DNA from: Lachnospiraceae bacterium
Lineage (GTDB): Bacteria; Bacillota; Clostridia; Lachnospirales; Lachnospiraceae
Length of the DNA: 33,883 bases
Assembly (NCBI GenBank): GCA_014799465.1
Contig: JAAVHZ010000037.1
Coordinates: forward strand, 1-33,883
Direction: 5' to 3'
Shown here: one piece after another, positions 7,668-15,900 of the stretch
Layout of the letters: each line of letters opens with the position of its first letter
How positions within the stretch are numbered: position 1 is the stretch's first letter
The notes under the pieces: model-generated
What the model was told of the DNA's origin: nothing
Database searches by the model: none
What the model saw: the letters and a program-made list of their open reading frames with translations, nothing else
Translations under genes and position numbers: made by a program

Positions 7668-7695
7668 AGAAGAATCGCCTTGGGGCGATTCTTCT
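7668..7695 (+). terminator. Perfect 12-bp hairpin after rpoD
   Basis: AGAAGAATCGCC (7668-7679) pairs perfectly with GGCGATTCTTCT (7684-7695) around the tetraloop TTGG. It abuts the preceding long hairpin. The stem is as strong as an intrinsic terminator, but the downstream sequence GAAGTAATTTC lacks a T run, so termination is uncertain. Confidence 0.5.
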
Positions 7696-7725
7696 GAAGT
7701 AATTTCAGGGATTTGTAGTGCCAAC

Positions 7726-7790
7726 GGAGTTGGCACTGATGACGGAGTTGGCACTGATGACGGAGTTGGCACTGATGACGGAGTTGGCAT
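7726..7790 (+). repeat. 18-bp tandem repeat, 3.6 copies
   Basis: Three identical units GGAGTTGGCACTGATGAC (7726-7743, 7744-7761, 7762-7779) are followed by a partial fourth. The first is preceded by GTGCCAAC, forming a palindrome with GTTGGCAC. The unit is a multiple of three and is open in the trmK frame (GVGTDD), but no start codon precedes it in that frame. Confidence 0.95.
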
Positions 7791-7839
7791 TGCTGAATGG
7801 GTTAGTTTGAGTGGAAGTGTAGAAAGGAATTATTCTGGT

Positions 7840-8532
7840 ATGAAGAAGAAATGTGTTCAGCTATCCGGGCGGTTAAAACTTATAGCTTCCTTTGTATCAG
7901 ATGGAAGCAGGCTGGCAGATATAGGAACGGATCACGGATATGTTCCTATATATCTGGTCGGAAAAGATATAATACCGTCAGCGATTGCAATGGATATAAA
8001 TGAAGGACCGTTAAAGAAAGCAGAAGAAAATGTGAAGATGTTTGGTCTGGAAGATAAGATATTGCTCAGGTTGTCAGATGGACTGGATAAACTAAGTTCT
8101 AAAGAGGCTGATACTGTACTTATAGCAGGTATGGGGGGACGTCTTATACTAAATATATTAGACAGAGGGAAGGCAGTATGTGACAAGATAAATGAACTTA
8201 TTTTATCACCTCATTCTGAAATAGAGCTGGTAAGAGAGTATCTGATGAATAATGGCTTTGCGGTTGTCAGGGAAGAAATGATATTGGATGAAGGAAAATA
8301 TTATACGGTTATGAAAGCTGTGCATGGAACTATGGAATATAGCGGCATGGAAGAATTGCTGTATGGTAAATTACTACTGGAAAACAAAGATAAAGTTTTA
8401 AAGGAATATTTACTAAAAGAGAAATCAAAATATAATGATATTCTAAGTAAACTGTCGGGAAATCCGGTAAATGCCATAAAAAGTAAGATTCATGTTATAG
8501 ACAGGGCACTTTACAGATATAAGCAGATTTAA
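7840..8532 (+). CDS. trmK: tRNA (adenine-22 N1)-methyltransferase TrmK
   Basis: The 230-residue protein belongs to the TrmK family, which methylates N1 of A22 in tRNAs using S-adenosylmethionine. Visible features are LSGRLKLIASFV at the N-terminus, the SAM-binding motif ADIGTDHGYVPIYL, AIAMDINEGPLKKA (acidic loop), LRLSDGLD and the family motif IAGMGGRLI. The C-terminal third is a coiled-coil-like helical region. A TTG at 7807 is in frame, but ATG 7840 matches the normal N-terminus and has AGAAAGGA 11 nt ahead. It follows rpoD, as in many Firmicutes, but the usual downstream Nif3/YqfO-family gene is absent; a nucleoside kinase comes 20 bp later instead. Confidence 0.93.
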   Translation: MKKKCVQLSGRLKLIASFVSDGSRLADIGTDHGYVPIYLVGKDIIPSAIAMDINEGPLKKAEENVKMFGLEDKILLRLSDGLDKLSSKEADTVLIAGMGGRLILNILDRGKAVCDKINELILSPHSEIELVREYLMNNGFAVVREEMILDEGKYYTVMKAVHGTMEYSGMEELLYGKLLLENKDKVLKEYLLKEKSKYNDILSKLSGNPVNAIKSKIHVIDRALYRYKQI

Positions 8533-8551
8533 TGGGAAGGAAGAGATTATA

Positions 8552-10216
8552 ATGTTTGAGGAATATGAAATCAGAATTGGTGATGAAGTAAAAAAGTACA
8601 AAGATGGTGTAACATTCATTGATATTGCAAAAGATAATCAGGATAAGTATGCTTATGATATTGTACTGGTTATGAAAGACGGTAAACTTTCAGAACTTTT
8701 TAAAAAGGTAACAAAGAACTGCAGTATTGAATTTATAACTACAGCCACAGCTCCGGGAATAGAAACATATAGGAGAAGCGTTAAGCTTTTAATGATGAAG
8801 GCATTTTATGATGTGGCAGGTGCAGAGAATATTAAAAAAATTGTGATTCAGTATTCTATTAGCAAAGGATTTTACTTTACAGTTGACGGAAATATTGATT
8901 TAACAGAAGAATTATTGGAAAAAGTTGAATCAAGAATGAGGCAGCTTGTGGATGAAGATTTGCCTATTAATAAAAGGAGCATAAGTGTTAACAGGGCAAT
9001 AGCTTTGTTTAAAAGACACAAGATGTATGACAAGGAAAAGCTGTTTAAATTCAGAAGGGCTTCAAATGTGAATGTATATAGCATTAAAGGATTTGAAGAT
9101 TATTATTATGGATATATGGTTCCGAGTACAGGGTACTTAAAATATTTTAAATTATATAAATATGAAGAAGGATTTGTTTTACAGCTTCCTGTAAAAGAAA
9201 GTCCTAATACTGTTCAGGAGTTTAATCCGCAGAGAAAGCTGTTTAATGTGCTGCGGGAATCCGGCAGATGGAGTGATATGTTGGATATAAGCAATGTGGG
9301 ATCTCTGAATGAACAGATATCACAGGGCAGGATTAATGATATTATTTTGGTTCAGGAAGCATTACAGGAAAAGAAAATTGCTGAGATAGCTTCAAATATA
9401 GCAGCATGCAGAGATAAAAAATTCATTATGATAGCGGGACCTTCTTCTTCCGGAAAAACCACATTTTCACACAGACTGTCAGTACAGTTAAGGGTTAATG
9501 GGCTTACACCACATACAATAGGTGTTGATGACTATTTTGTGGATAGAGAATTATCGCCAAAAGATGAATTTGGCAATTATAATTTTGAGGTATTAGAAGC
9601 TCTGGATGTGGAAAAATTTAATCAGGATATGCAGGCATTAGAAAATGGCAAAGAGGTGCAGATGCCTACATATAATTTTATAACCGGAAAGCGTGAATAT
9701 AATGGCAATATTATGAAACTCGGTAAGGATGATATTCTTGTTATAGAGGGAATACATGGACTTAACGATAAACTCTCATATTCGCTGTCAAGGGAAAGTA
9801 AATATAAGATATATATAAGTGCACTTACAACTCTAAATATAGATGAGCACAACAGGATTCCAACTACTGACGGAAGGCTGATAAGGAGACTTGTGAGGGA
9901 TGCCAGAACAAGAGGAATATCGGCAGTAGATACTATATCAAGATGGCAGTCTGTAAGAAATGGGGAGGAAAGTCATATTTTTCCTTTTCAGGAGGAGGCA
10001 GATATTATGTTTAATTCTGCACTTATATATGAACTTTCTGTATTAAAACAATATGCAGAGCCAATACTATTTGGAATACCACAAGATGCACCGGAATATG
10101 TGGAAGCTAAAAGGCTGCTTAAGTTTTTAGATTATTTCCTTGGAATTGACAGTACAAATATACCAAATAATTCACTGCTCAGGGAATTTATAGGTGGAGG
10201 ATGCTTTAATGTGTAA
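8552..10216 (+). CDS. Nucleoside kinase with TGS-like N-terminus (uridine kinase family)
   Basis: The 554-residue protein combines an N-terminal TGS/threonyl-tRNA-synthetase-like half (about 1-230; note GVTFIDIAKD and, later, FYFTVDG) with a C-terminal P-loop kinase of the uridine kinase/phosphoribulokinase type (about 285-510). The Walker A motif is IAGPSSSGKTTFSHRLS near residue 292, followed by GVDDYFVDRE and VIEGIHGLND. The kinase half should phosphorylate a nucleoside with ATP or GTP; the substrate cannot be read from sequence, and the role of the TGS-like half is unknown. This fused architecture is common in Clostridia. GGAAGGAAGAG lies shortly before ATG. It is probably cotranscribed with trmK and ends in front of a hairpin at 10238-10290. 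Confidence 0.9.
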   Translation: MFEEYEIRIGDEVKKYKDGVTFIDIAKDNQDKYAYDIVLVMKDGKLSELFKKVTKNCSIEFITTATAPGIETYRRSVKLLMMKAFYDVAGAENIKKIVIQYSISKGFYFTVDGNIDLTEELLEKVESRMRQLVDEDLPINKRSISVNRAIALFKRHKMYDKEKLFKFRRASNVNVYSIKGFEDYYYGYMVPSTGYLKYFKLYKYEEGFVLQLPVKESPNTVQEFNPQRKLFNVLRESGRWSDMLDISNVGSLNEQISQGRINDIILVQEALQEKKIAEIASNIAACRDKKFIMIAGPSSSGKTTFSHRLSVQLRVNGLTPHTIGVDDYFVDRELSPKDEFGNYNFEVLEALDVEKFNQDMQALENGKEVQMPTYNFITGKREYNGNIMKLGKDDILVIEGIHGLNDKLSYSLSRESKYKIYISALTTLNIDEHNRIPTTDGRLIRRLVRDARTRGISAVDTISRWQSVRNGEESHIFPFQEEADIMFNSALIYELSVLKQYAEPILFGIPQDAPEYVEAKRLLKFLDYFLGIDSTNIPNNSLLREFIGGGCFNV

Positions 10217-10237
10217 ATAGTTTAGCCATGCAGAGAA

Positions 10238-10290
10238 TAATATTTGATAATTCTGTGGGAGCTTGCTCACTAAGGAATTATTAAATATTA
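10238..10290 (+). terminator. Probable terminator of the trmK-kinase unit
   Basis: AATATTTGATAATTC (10239-10253) pairs with GAATTATTAAATATT (10275-10289) with one G-T pair; GAGC/GCTC can form inside. The stem is AT-rich and not followed by a clean T run, so the call is tentative, but it sits between the kinase stop and the rnpB promoter. Confidence 0.45.
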
Positions 10291-10305
10291 ATTTGGAAAA
10301 CAGAG

Positions 10306-10334
10306 TTTACAAAAATTAAAAAACATGATAAATT
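10306..10334 (+). promoter_or_regulatory. Promoter of rnpB
   Basis: TTTACA (10306-10311), a 17-bp spacer and TAAATT (10329-10334) place a transcription start about ten bases ahead of the first RNase P stem. Confidence 0.7.
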
Positions 10335-10343
10335 TTATTAAGG

Positions 10344-10733
10344 TTGTTGAGTAGGACAGACAATCGCAGCTGCTATTGCCGAAAGGACGCAGGTGAGGAA
10401 AGTCCGGGCTTCACAGGGCAGGATGCCGGATAACGTCCGGTGGAGGTGACTCTAAGGATAGTGCAACAGAAATATACCGCCAGCACTCAGTTGAGTGATT
10501 GAATGCTGTATGTATGCTGTATTCAATCTGGTAAGGGTGGAAAGGCAGTGTAAGAGACTACCGCCCATATGGTAACATATGGGGCACATGTAAACCCCAT
10601 CCGAAGCAAGACCGAACAGAAAGCATATGGCTGCCCGTCAGCTTTCGGGTAGGTCGCTTGACTTTACCGGCAACGGTAAAGCTAGATAGATGATTGTCAA
10701 ACACATAACCCGGCTTATAGTTTTGCTCAACAT
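10344..10733 (+). ncRNA. rnpB: RNase P RNA, bacterial type A
   Basis: This is the catalytic RNA that removes 5' leaders from tRNA precursors together with the protein RnpA. Conserved blocks appear in order: GACAGACAATCGC, GAGGAAAGTCCGGGCTTC (P4/J3-4 region), GATAGTGCAACAGAAATAT with ACCGCC, GTAAGGGTGGAAAGG, GTAAGAGACTACCGCC, AAACCCCATCCGAAGCAAG and ACATAACCCGGCTTATAG. The terminal stem P1 is TGTTGAG (10345-10351) with CTCAACA (10726-10732), which sets the ends to within a few bases. The layout resembles type A rather than the B. subtilis type B, as is usual for Clostridia. The RNA has its own promoter and runs close to the degV start, so degV may be partly transcribed with it. Confidence 0.96.
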
Positions 10734-10780
10734 CTTTATAAAATGTCATGTTAAAGACTTTATAAAAAGGAGACAAGCAT

Positions 10781-11641
10781 TTGGAAAAGATAGCTATTGT
10801 TACAGACAGTAACAGCGGAATAACACAGAAACAGGCGGAGGAATTAGGTGTATATGTTTTACCTATGCCTTTTATGATTAACGAAGAGACATATTTTGAA
10901 GATGTGAATCTTACCGTAGATGAGTTTTTTGAAAAGCTGAAGAACAACGCAGATATTTCCACATCTCAGCCTACGCCGGATTCGGTGATGGGTCTATGGG
11001 ATGAACTGTTAAAGGATTATGACAGTATAGTCCATATTCCAATGTCCAGTGGTCTTAGCGGCTCATGCCAGACGGCATGTATGCTTGCAGAAGATTATGA
11101 CGGAAGGGTAAATGTGGTGGATAATCAGAGAATATCCGTAACCCAGAGACAGTCGGTACTGGATGCAAAGGAACTGGTTTCGAGAGGTATGAGTGCATCC
11201 GAGATTAAGGAGTTTCTTTTAAAGGTTAAATTCGATTCAAGTATATATATAATGGTGGACACTTTAAAATATCTTAAGAAGGGTGGAAGAATTACTCCTG
11301 CTGCTGCAGCATTCGGTGAAATATTAAAGATAAAACCAGTACTCCAGATTCAGGGCGAAAAGCTGGATGCATTTTCAAAAGTAAGGTCTGTTAAACAGGC
11401 AAAGTCTGTTATGGTTAAGGCTATACGTGACGATATGGAAAAGAGGTTTGGAGGAGCAGATCCGGATAATATCTGGCTTGAGATAGCACATACACAGAAT
11501 TATGATGCAGCATTGCAGTTCAAAGAAGAACTGTCAGAAGAATTTCCAGGATTTGATGTCCATATTGACCCGTTATCTCTTAGTGTATCATGCCATATAG
11601 GACCGGGGGCACTTGCACTGGCGTGTTCAAAGAAAATATAG
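10781..11641 (+). CDS. DegV family fatty-acid-binding protein
   Basis: The 286-residue protein has the two-lobed DegV/FakB fold. Visible signatures are IVTDSNSGI at the start, ISTSQPTPD (the S-T-S-Q-P motif), HIPMSSGLSGSCQTA (the fatty-acid carboxylate loop) and LKYLKKGGRI. Characterised relatives (FakB) bind a fatty acid and present it to the kinase FakA; no fakA is visible here. The start is TTG 10781 with AAGGAGAC 6-7 nt before it, and no ATG fits better. It lies about 50 bp after rnpB and ends at an intrinsic terminator. Which fatty acid it binds cannot be told. Confidence 0.92.
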   Translation: MEKIAIVTDSNSGITQKQAEELGVYVLPMPFMINEETYFEDVNLTVDEFFEKLKNNADISTSQPTPDSVMGLWDELLKDYDSIVHIPMSSGLSGSCQTACMLAEDYDGRVNVVDNQRISVTQRQSVLDAKELVSRGMSASEIKEFLLKVKFDSSIYIMVDTLKYLKKGGRITPAAAAFGEILKIKPVLQIQGEKLDAFSKVRSVKQAKSVMVKAIRDDMEKRFGGADPDNIWLEIAHTQNYDAALQFKEELSEEFPGFDVHIDPLSLSVSCHIGPGALALACSKKI

Positions 11642-11653
11642 TAATTTAAAAGG

Positions 11654-11684
11654 CAGATTGCTGTGGATTGGCAGTCTGTTTTTT
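11654..11684 (+). terminator. Intrinsic terminator after degV
   Basis: CAGATTGC (11654-11661) pairs with GCAGTCTG (11671-11678) with one G-T pair, followed directly by six T residues. Confidence 0.85.
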
Positions 11685-11816
11685 GTTTGCTTATCATAGT
11701 GGTCTTTAATAAATGATATTACAGATTGAGTTTGGAGAAGGAGGAAAGGATATAAACATTTAATACTATGAAATCTTAATAGTTTATCAATATCAGTATT
11801 CAAAATAAATTATGCG

Positions 11817-11825
11817 TGGTATAAT
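11817..11825 (+). promoter_or_regulatory. Extended -10 promoter of the pyrimidine operon
   Basis: TGG followed by a perfect TATAAT (11820-11825) makes an extended -10 element; the -35 region is poor. Transcription would start near 11832, giving a leader of about 50 nt with no room for a PyrR attenuator. The GGAGG ribosome binding site precedes the TTG at 11881. Confidence 0.65.
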
Positions 11826-11880
11826 ACTTTTTATATGATTAATTTATGAGTGCTTTTATAAGGCAGAATGGAGGCTGGGA

Positions 11881-13155
11881 TTGAATATTTTAATTAGAAA
11901 AGGCAGAATTTTAAATCCGGCAGATAATGAAGATTTTACCGGAGATATACTGATTAAAGAAGATAAGATAGTCAGTGTAGGACAAAATATTTCTGAAGAA
12001 GATTGTAATATTATAGATGCATCAGGATGCTTTGTGATGCCGGGATTTATAGATTTGCATGTGCATCTTCGAGATCCGGGACTTGAATATAAAGAGACTC
12101 TGGCAACAGGGGCAAAAGCAGCGGCACATGGAGGATTTACCACCATATGTCCTATGCCAAACACTAAGCCGCCGACAGACACTCCGGAAAAAATAAAGGA
12201 TATTGTGAAAAGGGCAGCATCAGAATCGCCAATTAATATTTTACCTATAGGTTCTGTTACGCTGGGCATGAAGGGTGAAGAGATAACAGATATAGAAGGC
12301 ATAAAAAAAGAAGGTGCCTGTGGTATCAGCGAAGACGGAAAATCGGTTATGAAATCTGATATATACAGAAAAGCAATGAGGATAGCCGCAAAGTCAGGTG
12401 TTACTGTTATGGCACACTGCGAAGATATAAGTCTTGTAGAAGGCGGGGTCATTAATGTGGGCAAAAAGGCAGATGAACTTGGATTAAAGGGAATATCAAA
12501 CGCAGTTGAAGATATAATAGCCGCAAGAGATATATTATTAGCAAAAGAAACCGGTGCAAAGCTTCATCTGTGCCATTGTTCCACTAAGGACAGTGTAAAA
12601 ATGGTAGAACTGGCAAAGGAAGACGGACTTTCGGTAACAGCAGAAGCGTGTCCTCATCATTTTACATTGTGTGATGAAGATATAAAAGAAAATGACGGAA
12701 ATTACAAAATGAATCCTCCACTTCGGTCAAGGGAGGATATGGAAGCGTTAAAGGAAGGCTTAAAAAACGGAATTATTGATGTAATATCTACAGACCATGC
12801 ACCGCACAGTAAAGAAGAAAAGGCAGGAGGATTTGAAACTGCGCCTTTTGGAATTGTAGGACTGGAGACTGCTGCCGCACTTACCATGACAGAGCTTGTA
12901 GATAAAGGATATCTTACACCGCTTCAGATGGCTGAGAAGATGAGTTATAATCCGGCAAAAGTAATTGGCATAGATAAAGGAATTATTGCCGAGGGAAAGA
13001 CAGCCGATATTGTGATATTTAATCCCGATGAAGAATACTTAATAAATGTAAATGAATTTGAATCAAAAGGAAAAAACACACCTTTTAATGGAAGAAAGGT
13101 TAAAGGAAAAGTTAAATATACCATATGCGGTGGAAATATTGTATATGGCAACTGA
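11881..13155 (+). CDS. pyrC: Dihydroorotase
   Basis: The 424-residue class I enzyme interconverts carbamoyl-aspartate and dihydroorotate in de novo pyrimidine synthesis. Metal-binding motifs are FIDLHVHLRDPG (HxH), MAHCED, LCHCST and the late STDHAPHS with the catalytic Asp. CPMPNTKPPTD is the substrate-binding segment. The C-terminus, IVYGN, is normal. Translation starts at TTG 11881 (NILIRKGRILNPA matches the family N-terminus) with GGAGG at about 10 nt. It opens a four-gene operon with pyrF, pyrK and pyrD. The carbamoyl-phosphate synthase, aspartate transcarbamylase and pyrE genes needed for the complete pathway are not in the window. Confidence 0.96.
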   Translation: MNILIRKGRILNPADNEDFTGDILIKEDKIVSVGQNISEEDCNIIDASGCFVMPGFIDLHVHLRDPGLEYKETLATGAKAAAHGGFTTICPMPNTKPPTDTPEKIKDIVKRAASESPINILPIGSVTLGMKGEEITDIEGIKKEGACGISEDGKSVMKSDIYRKAMRIAAKSGVTVMAHCEDISLVEGGVINVGKKADELGLKGISNAVEDIIAARDILLAKETGAKLHLCHCSTKDSVKMVELAKEDGLSVTAEACPHHFTLCDEDIKENDGNYKMNPPLRSREDMEALKEGLKNGIIDVISTDHAPHSKEEKAGGFETAPFGIVGLETAAALTMTELVDKGYLTPLQMAEKMSYNPAKVIGIDKGIIAEGKTADIVIFNPDEEYLINVNEFESKGKNTPFNGRKVKGKVKYTICGGNIVYGN

Positions 13156-13176
13156 AACTGTAAACTAAAACTTGAA

Positions 13177-14112
13177 ATGGAGAACAAAATGATAAACAAA
13201 CTTATTGATGGAATTAAAAAGAAAAATGCACCTATAGTAGTAGGACTTGACCCAATGCTTGATTATGTACCGGAGCACCTTAAAAAAGAGGCATTTGCTG
13301 AATTTGGAGAAACACTTGAAGGTGCCGCAGAGGCTATATGGAATTATAATAAAGCGATAATAGATTCAACATATGATTTGATTCCGGCAGTTAAGCCACA
13401 GATAGCTATGTATGAGCAGTTTGGCATAGAGGGGCTGAAAGCATTTAAGAAGACAGTTGAATATTCAAAAGAAAAGGGACTTACAGTTATAGGTGATATT
13501 AAGAGAGGCGATATAGGTACTACATCTGCTGCCTATGCCACAGGACATCTGGGCAGGGTTCAGGTAGGCTCAAAAAGCTATACACTGTTTGATGAAGATT
13601 TTGTAACAGTCAATCCATATCTGGGGACAGACGGTATAAAGCCATTTGTTGATGTGTGCAAGGAAGAGAAAAAAGGTTTATTCATACTGGTAAAAACATC
13701 TAACAAATCCAGCGGAGAGTTTCAGGATCGAATGATAGATGGCAGACCACTTTATGAAATAGTAGGTGAGTATGTGGCAAAATGGGGTGAAGAACATATG
13801 GGCAGCGAATACAGTTATATAGGTGCTGTTGTAGGTGCCACATATCCGGAAATGGGAAAGATATTAAGAAAGATTATGCCAAAGAGCTATATACTTGTAC
13901 CGGGTTATGGAGCACAGGGCGGTAAAGCATCTGACCTTGCACCATATTTTAACGAAGACGGACTTGGTGCAATCGTGAATTCATCCAGAGGAATTATTGC
14001 AGCATATAAGCAGGAAAAGTATGCTTCTTTTGGAAGTGAAAATTTTGCAGATGCGTCCAGACAGGCAGTAATTGATATGATAGAGGATATTAACGGAGCA
14101 ATCAAAAGATAG
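13177..14112 (+). CDS. pyrF: Orotidine 5'-phosphate decarboxylase, long type
   Basis: The 311-residue protein is the longer (type 2) form of OMP decarboxylase, converting OMP to UMP. GLDPMLDYVPEHL marks the N-terminal strand, VIGDIKRGDIGTTSAAYA carries the catalytic Lys and Asp residues, NPYLGTDGIKPF and LVPGYGAQGG follow, and VNSSRGIIAAY binds phosphate near the C-terminus. It starts 21 bp after pyrC and is 14 bp ahead of pyrK, so translation is probably coordinated within the operon. ATG 13177 is preferred; a second ATG at 13189 is also possible. Confidence 0.95.
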   Translation: MENKMINKLIDGIKKKNAPIVVGLDPMLDYVPEHLKKEAFAEFGETLEGAAEAIWNYNKAIIDSTYDLIPAVKPQIAMYEQFGIEGLKAFKKTVEYSKEKGLTVIGDIKRGDIGTTSAAYATGHLGRVQVGSKSYTLFDEDFVTVNPYLGTDGIKPFVDVCKEEKKGLFILVKTSNKSSGEFQDRMIDGRPLYEIVGEYVAKWGEEHMGSEYSYIGAVVGATYPEMGKILRKIMPKSYILVPGYGAQGGKASDLAPYFNEDGLGAIVNSSRGIIAAYKQEKYASFGSENFADASRQAVIDMIEDINGAIKR

Positions 14113-14126
14113 GAGAGAGTGCAGGT

Positions 14127-14909
14127 ATGAGTGAAAAGTATCAGGAAACAGCATATGTTATCTGTCAGGAAGAGATTGGAACAGATATATATGGTATGTG
14201 GATAAAGACTGAAAATATAGCGGCAAAAGCTGTTCCGGGTCAGTTCGTATCATTATATTCTGCCGATGGTTCAAGAATACTTCCAAGACCAATAAGTATA
14301 TGTGAGCTGAACAATGAGAAAACTGCATTAAGATTAGTTTACCGTATTGCAGGTAAAGGAACAGAAGAATTCAGCAATCTTAAAAGTGAAAATGTAATAA
14401 AAGTTACAGGACCATTAGGAAACGGATATACCATGAAAGACAATCGTGCAATGCTGGTGGCGGGTGGAATAGGTGTACCGCCTATGGTGGAACTGGCAAA
14501 AGAACTGAAAAGAAAAGGATTAAATGATATAAAAGCAGTTATCGGATATAGAAATAATGAAATGTTCCTGAAGGGAGAACTCGAAAAATACTGTCAGGTA
14601 TATGTAGCTACTGAAGATGGCTCTTATGGTGTAAAGGGGAATGTAATTGATGCCATAAAGGAGTATAATCTTGAGGCTGATACTATATATTCCTGTGGAC
14701 CAAAACCAATGTTAAAGGCAGTTGCTTCATATGCAGAAGGAAAAGGAATTGAGGCACAGATATCATTAGAAGAAAGAATGGCATGTGGTATAGGAGCATG
14801 TCTTGGTTGTGTATGTAAATCAAAGGAAAAAGACGCACATTCAAATGTGAATAATAAAAGAGTCTGCGTAGACGGGCCTGTATTTGATTCAAGGGAGGTG
14901 GAGCTGTAA
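14127..14909 (+). CDS. pyrK: Dihydroorotate dehydrogenase B, electron transfer subunit
   Basis: The 260-residue flavoprotein passes electrons from the class 1B dihydroorotate dehydrogenase to NAD+. The FAD-binding motif RPISICELN, the NAD-binding segment MLVAGGIGVPPMVELA and YSCGPKPML are present, followed by the [2Fe-2S] ligands in CGIGACLGCVCK and, after a gap, VCVDGPVF. Both cofactor sites look intact. Its stop codon overlaps the pyrD start by one base (TAATG), implying coupled translation and one-to-one production with PyrD. Confidence 0.95.
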   Translation: MSEKYQETAYVICQEEIGTDIYGMWIKTENIAAKAVPGQFVSLYSADGSRILPRPISICELNNEKTALRLVYRIAGKGTEEFSNLKSENVIKVTGPLGNGYTMKDNRAMLVAGGIGVPPMVELAKELKRKGLNDIKAVIGYRNNEMFLKGELEKYCQVYVATEDGSYGVKGNVIDAIKEYNLEADTIYSCGPKPMLKAVASYAEGKGIEAQISLEERMACGIGACLGCVCKSKEKDAHSNVNNKRVCVDGPVFDSREVEL

Positions 14910-15811
14910 TGAATACGAAAGTTAAGCTTGCAGGAGTAGAATTAAAGAATCCTGTTATGACTGCATCAGGAACATTTGGTTCAGGAATGGAATATAGTGA
15001 GTTTGTGGATTTGAATAAATTAGGAGCTGTCGTAACAAAAGGAGTGGCAAATATTCCATGGGAAGGAAATCCGGTACCCCGTGTGGCTGAGACTTATGGC
15101 GGTATGTTAAATGCCATAGGACTTCAGAATCCGGGTATAGATTTATTTATTAAAAGAGATTTACCATTTCTAAAAAAGTATGATACAAAAGTTATAGTAA
15201 ATGTATGCGGCAAATCTTTAAACGATTATCTGGAAGTTGTGGAGAGGCTGTCCGATGAGGACGTGGATATGTTAGAGATTAATATTTCCTGTCCTAATGT
15301 TAAAGAAGGTGGTATAGCCTTTGGTCAAAGTGAAAAGTCTGTGGAAATGGTGACAAAGGAAGTTAAAAAGAAGGCTAAACAGCCGGTCATTATGAAACTA
15401 AGTCCAAATGTGACGGATATTACAGTTATGTCAAAGGCAGCAGAAGCAGGAGGGGCAGATGTAATATCTCTTATTAATACTCTTACAGGCATGAAGATTG
15501 ATATAGAGAGACAGACATTTGCACTGGCAAATAAGACAGGAGGAATGTCAGGACCGGCAGTGAAACCGGTTGCATTACGTATGGTATATCAGGCTGCAAA
15601 TGCGGTAAAGATTCCGGTTATAGGAATGGGCGGAATATCATGTGCAGAAGATGCCATAGAGTTTATTTTGGCAGGTGCTACAGCTATATCTGTAGGTACG
15701 GCTAATTTTTCAAATCCGTTTGTAACTGAAGAGATTGCAGCAGGAATTGAATCATATATGGACAGGCATAAAATAAGTGATATTGCAGAACTTATTGGAG
15801 CAGTCAGATAA
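14909..15811 (+). CDS. pyrD: Dihydroorotate dehydrogenase B, catalytic subunit
   Basis: The 300-residue FMN enzyme oxidises dihydroorotate to orotate and works as a heterotetramer with PyrK. Visible motifs are MTASGTFGSGMEY, NAIGLQNPG, LEINISCPNVKEGG with the catalytic Cys that marks class 1 enzymes, MKLSPNVTDI, and the FMN phosphate site IGMGGIS plus AISVGTANF. Its start overlaps the pyrK stop. GGGAGGTGGAG inside the end of pyrK provides the ribosome binding site. It is the last gene of the operon, followed by a terminator. Confidence 0.96.
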   Translation: MNTKVKLAGVELKNPVMTASGTFGSGMEYSEFVDLNKLGAVVTKGVANIPWEGNPVPRVAETYGGMLNAIGLQNPGIDLFIKRDLPFLKKYDTKVIVNVCGKSLNDYLEVVERLSDEDVDMLEINISCPNVKEGGIAFGQSEKSVEMVTKEVKKKAKQPVIMKLSPNVTDITVMSKAAEAGGADVISLINTLTGMKIDIERQTFALANKTGGMSGPAVKPVALRMVYQAANAVKIPVIGMGGISCAEDAIEFILAGATAISVGTANFSNPFVTEEIAAGIESYMDRHKISDIAELIGAVR

Positions 15812-15863
15812 ACCGTAAAAAAATGGGATAGAAGAGTATTATAACTCCGCTATCCCGGTTTTA
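15811..15863 (+). terminator. Terminator of the pyr operon
   Basis: GGGATAG (15825-15831) pairs with CTATCCC (15850-15856); GAGT/ACTC can extend the inside and AACCG/CGGTT the outside. Four T residues follow at 15859-15862. Confidence 0.75.
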
Positions 15864-15900
15864 AATTAATATAAATATTTGAATGAAAGGAAATAGTAAG

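Noticed and set aside
11700-11880. PyrR attenuator or other riboswitch ahead of pyrC
   Set aside because: The predicted leader is only about 50 nt and contains no terminator/antiterminator pair.
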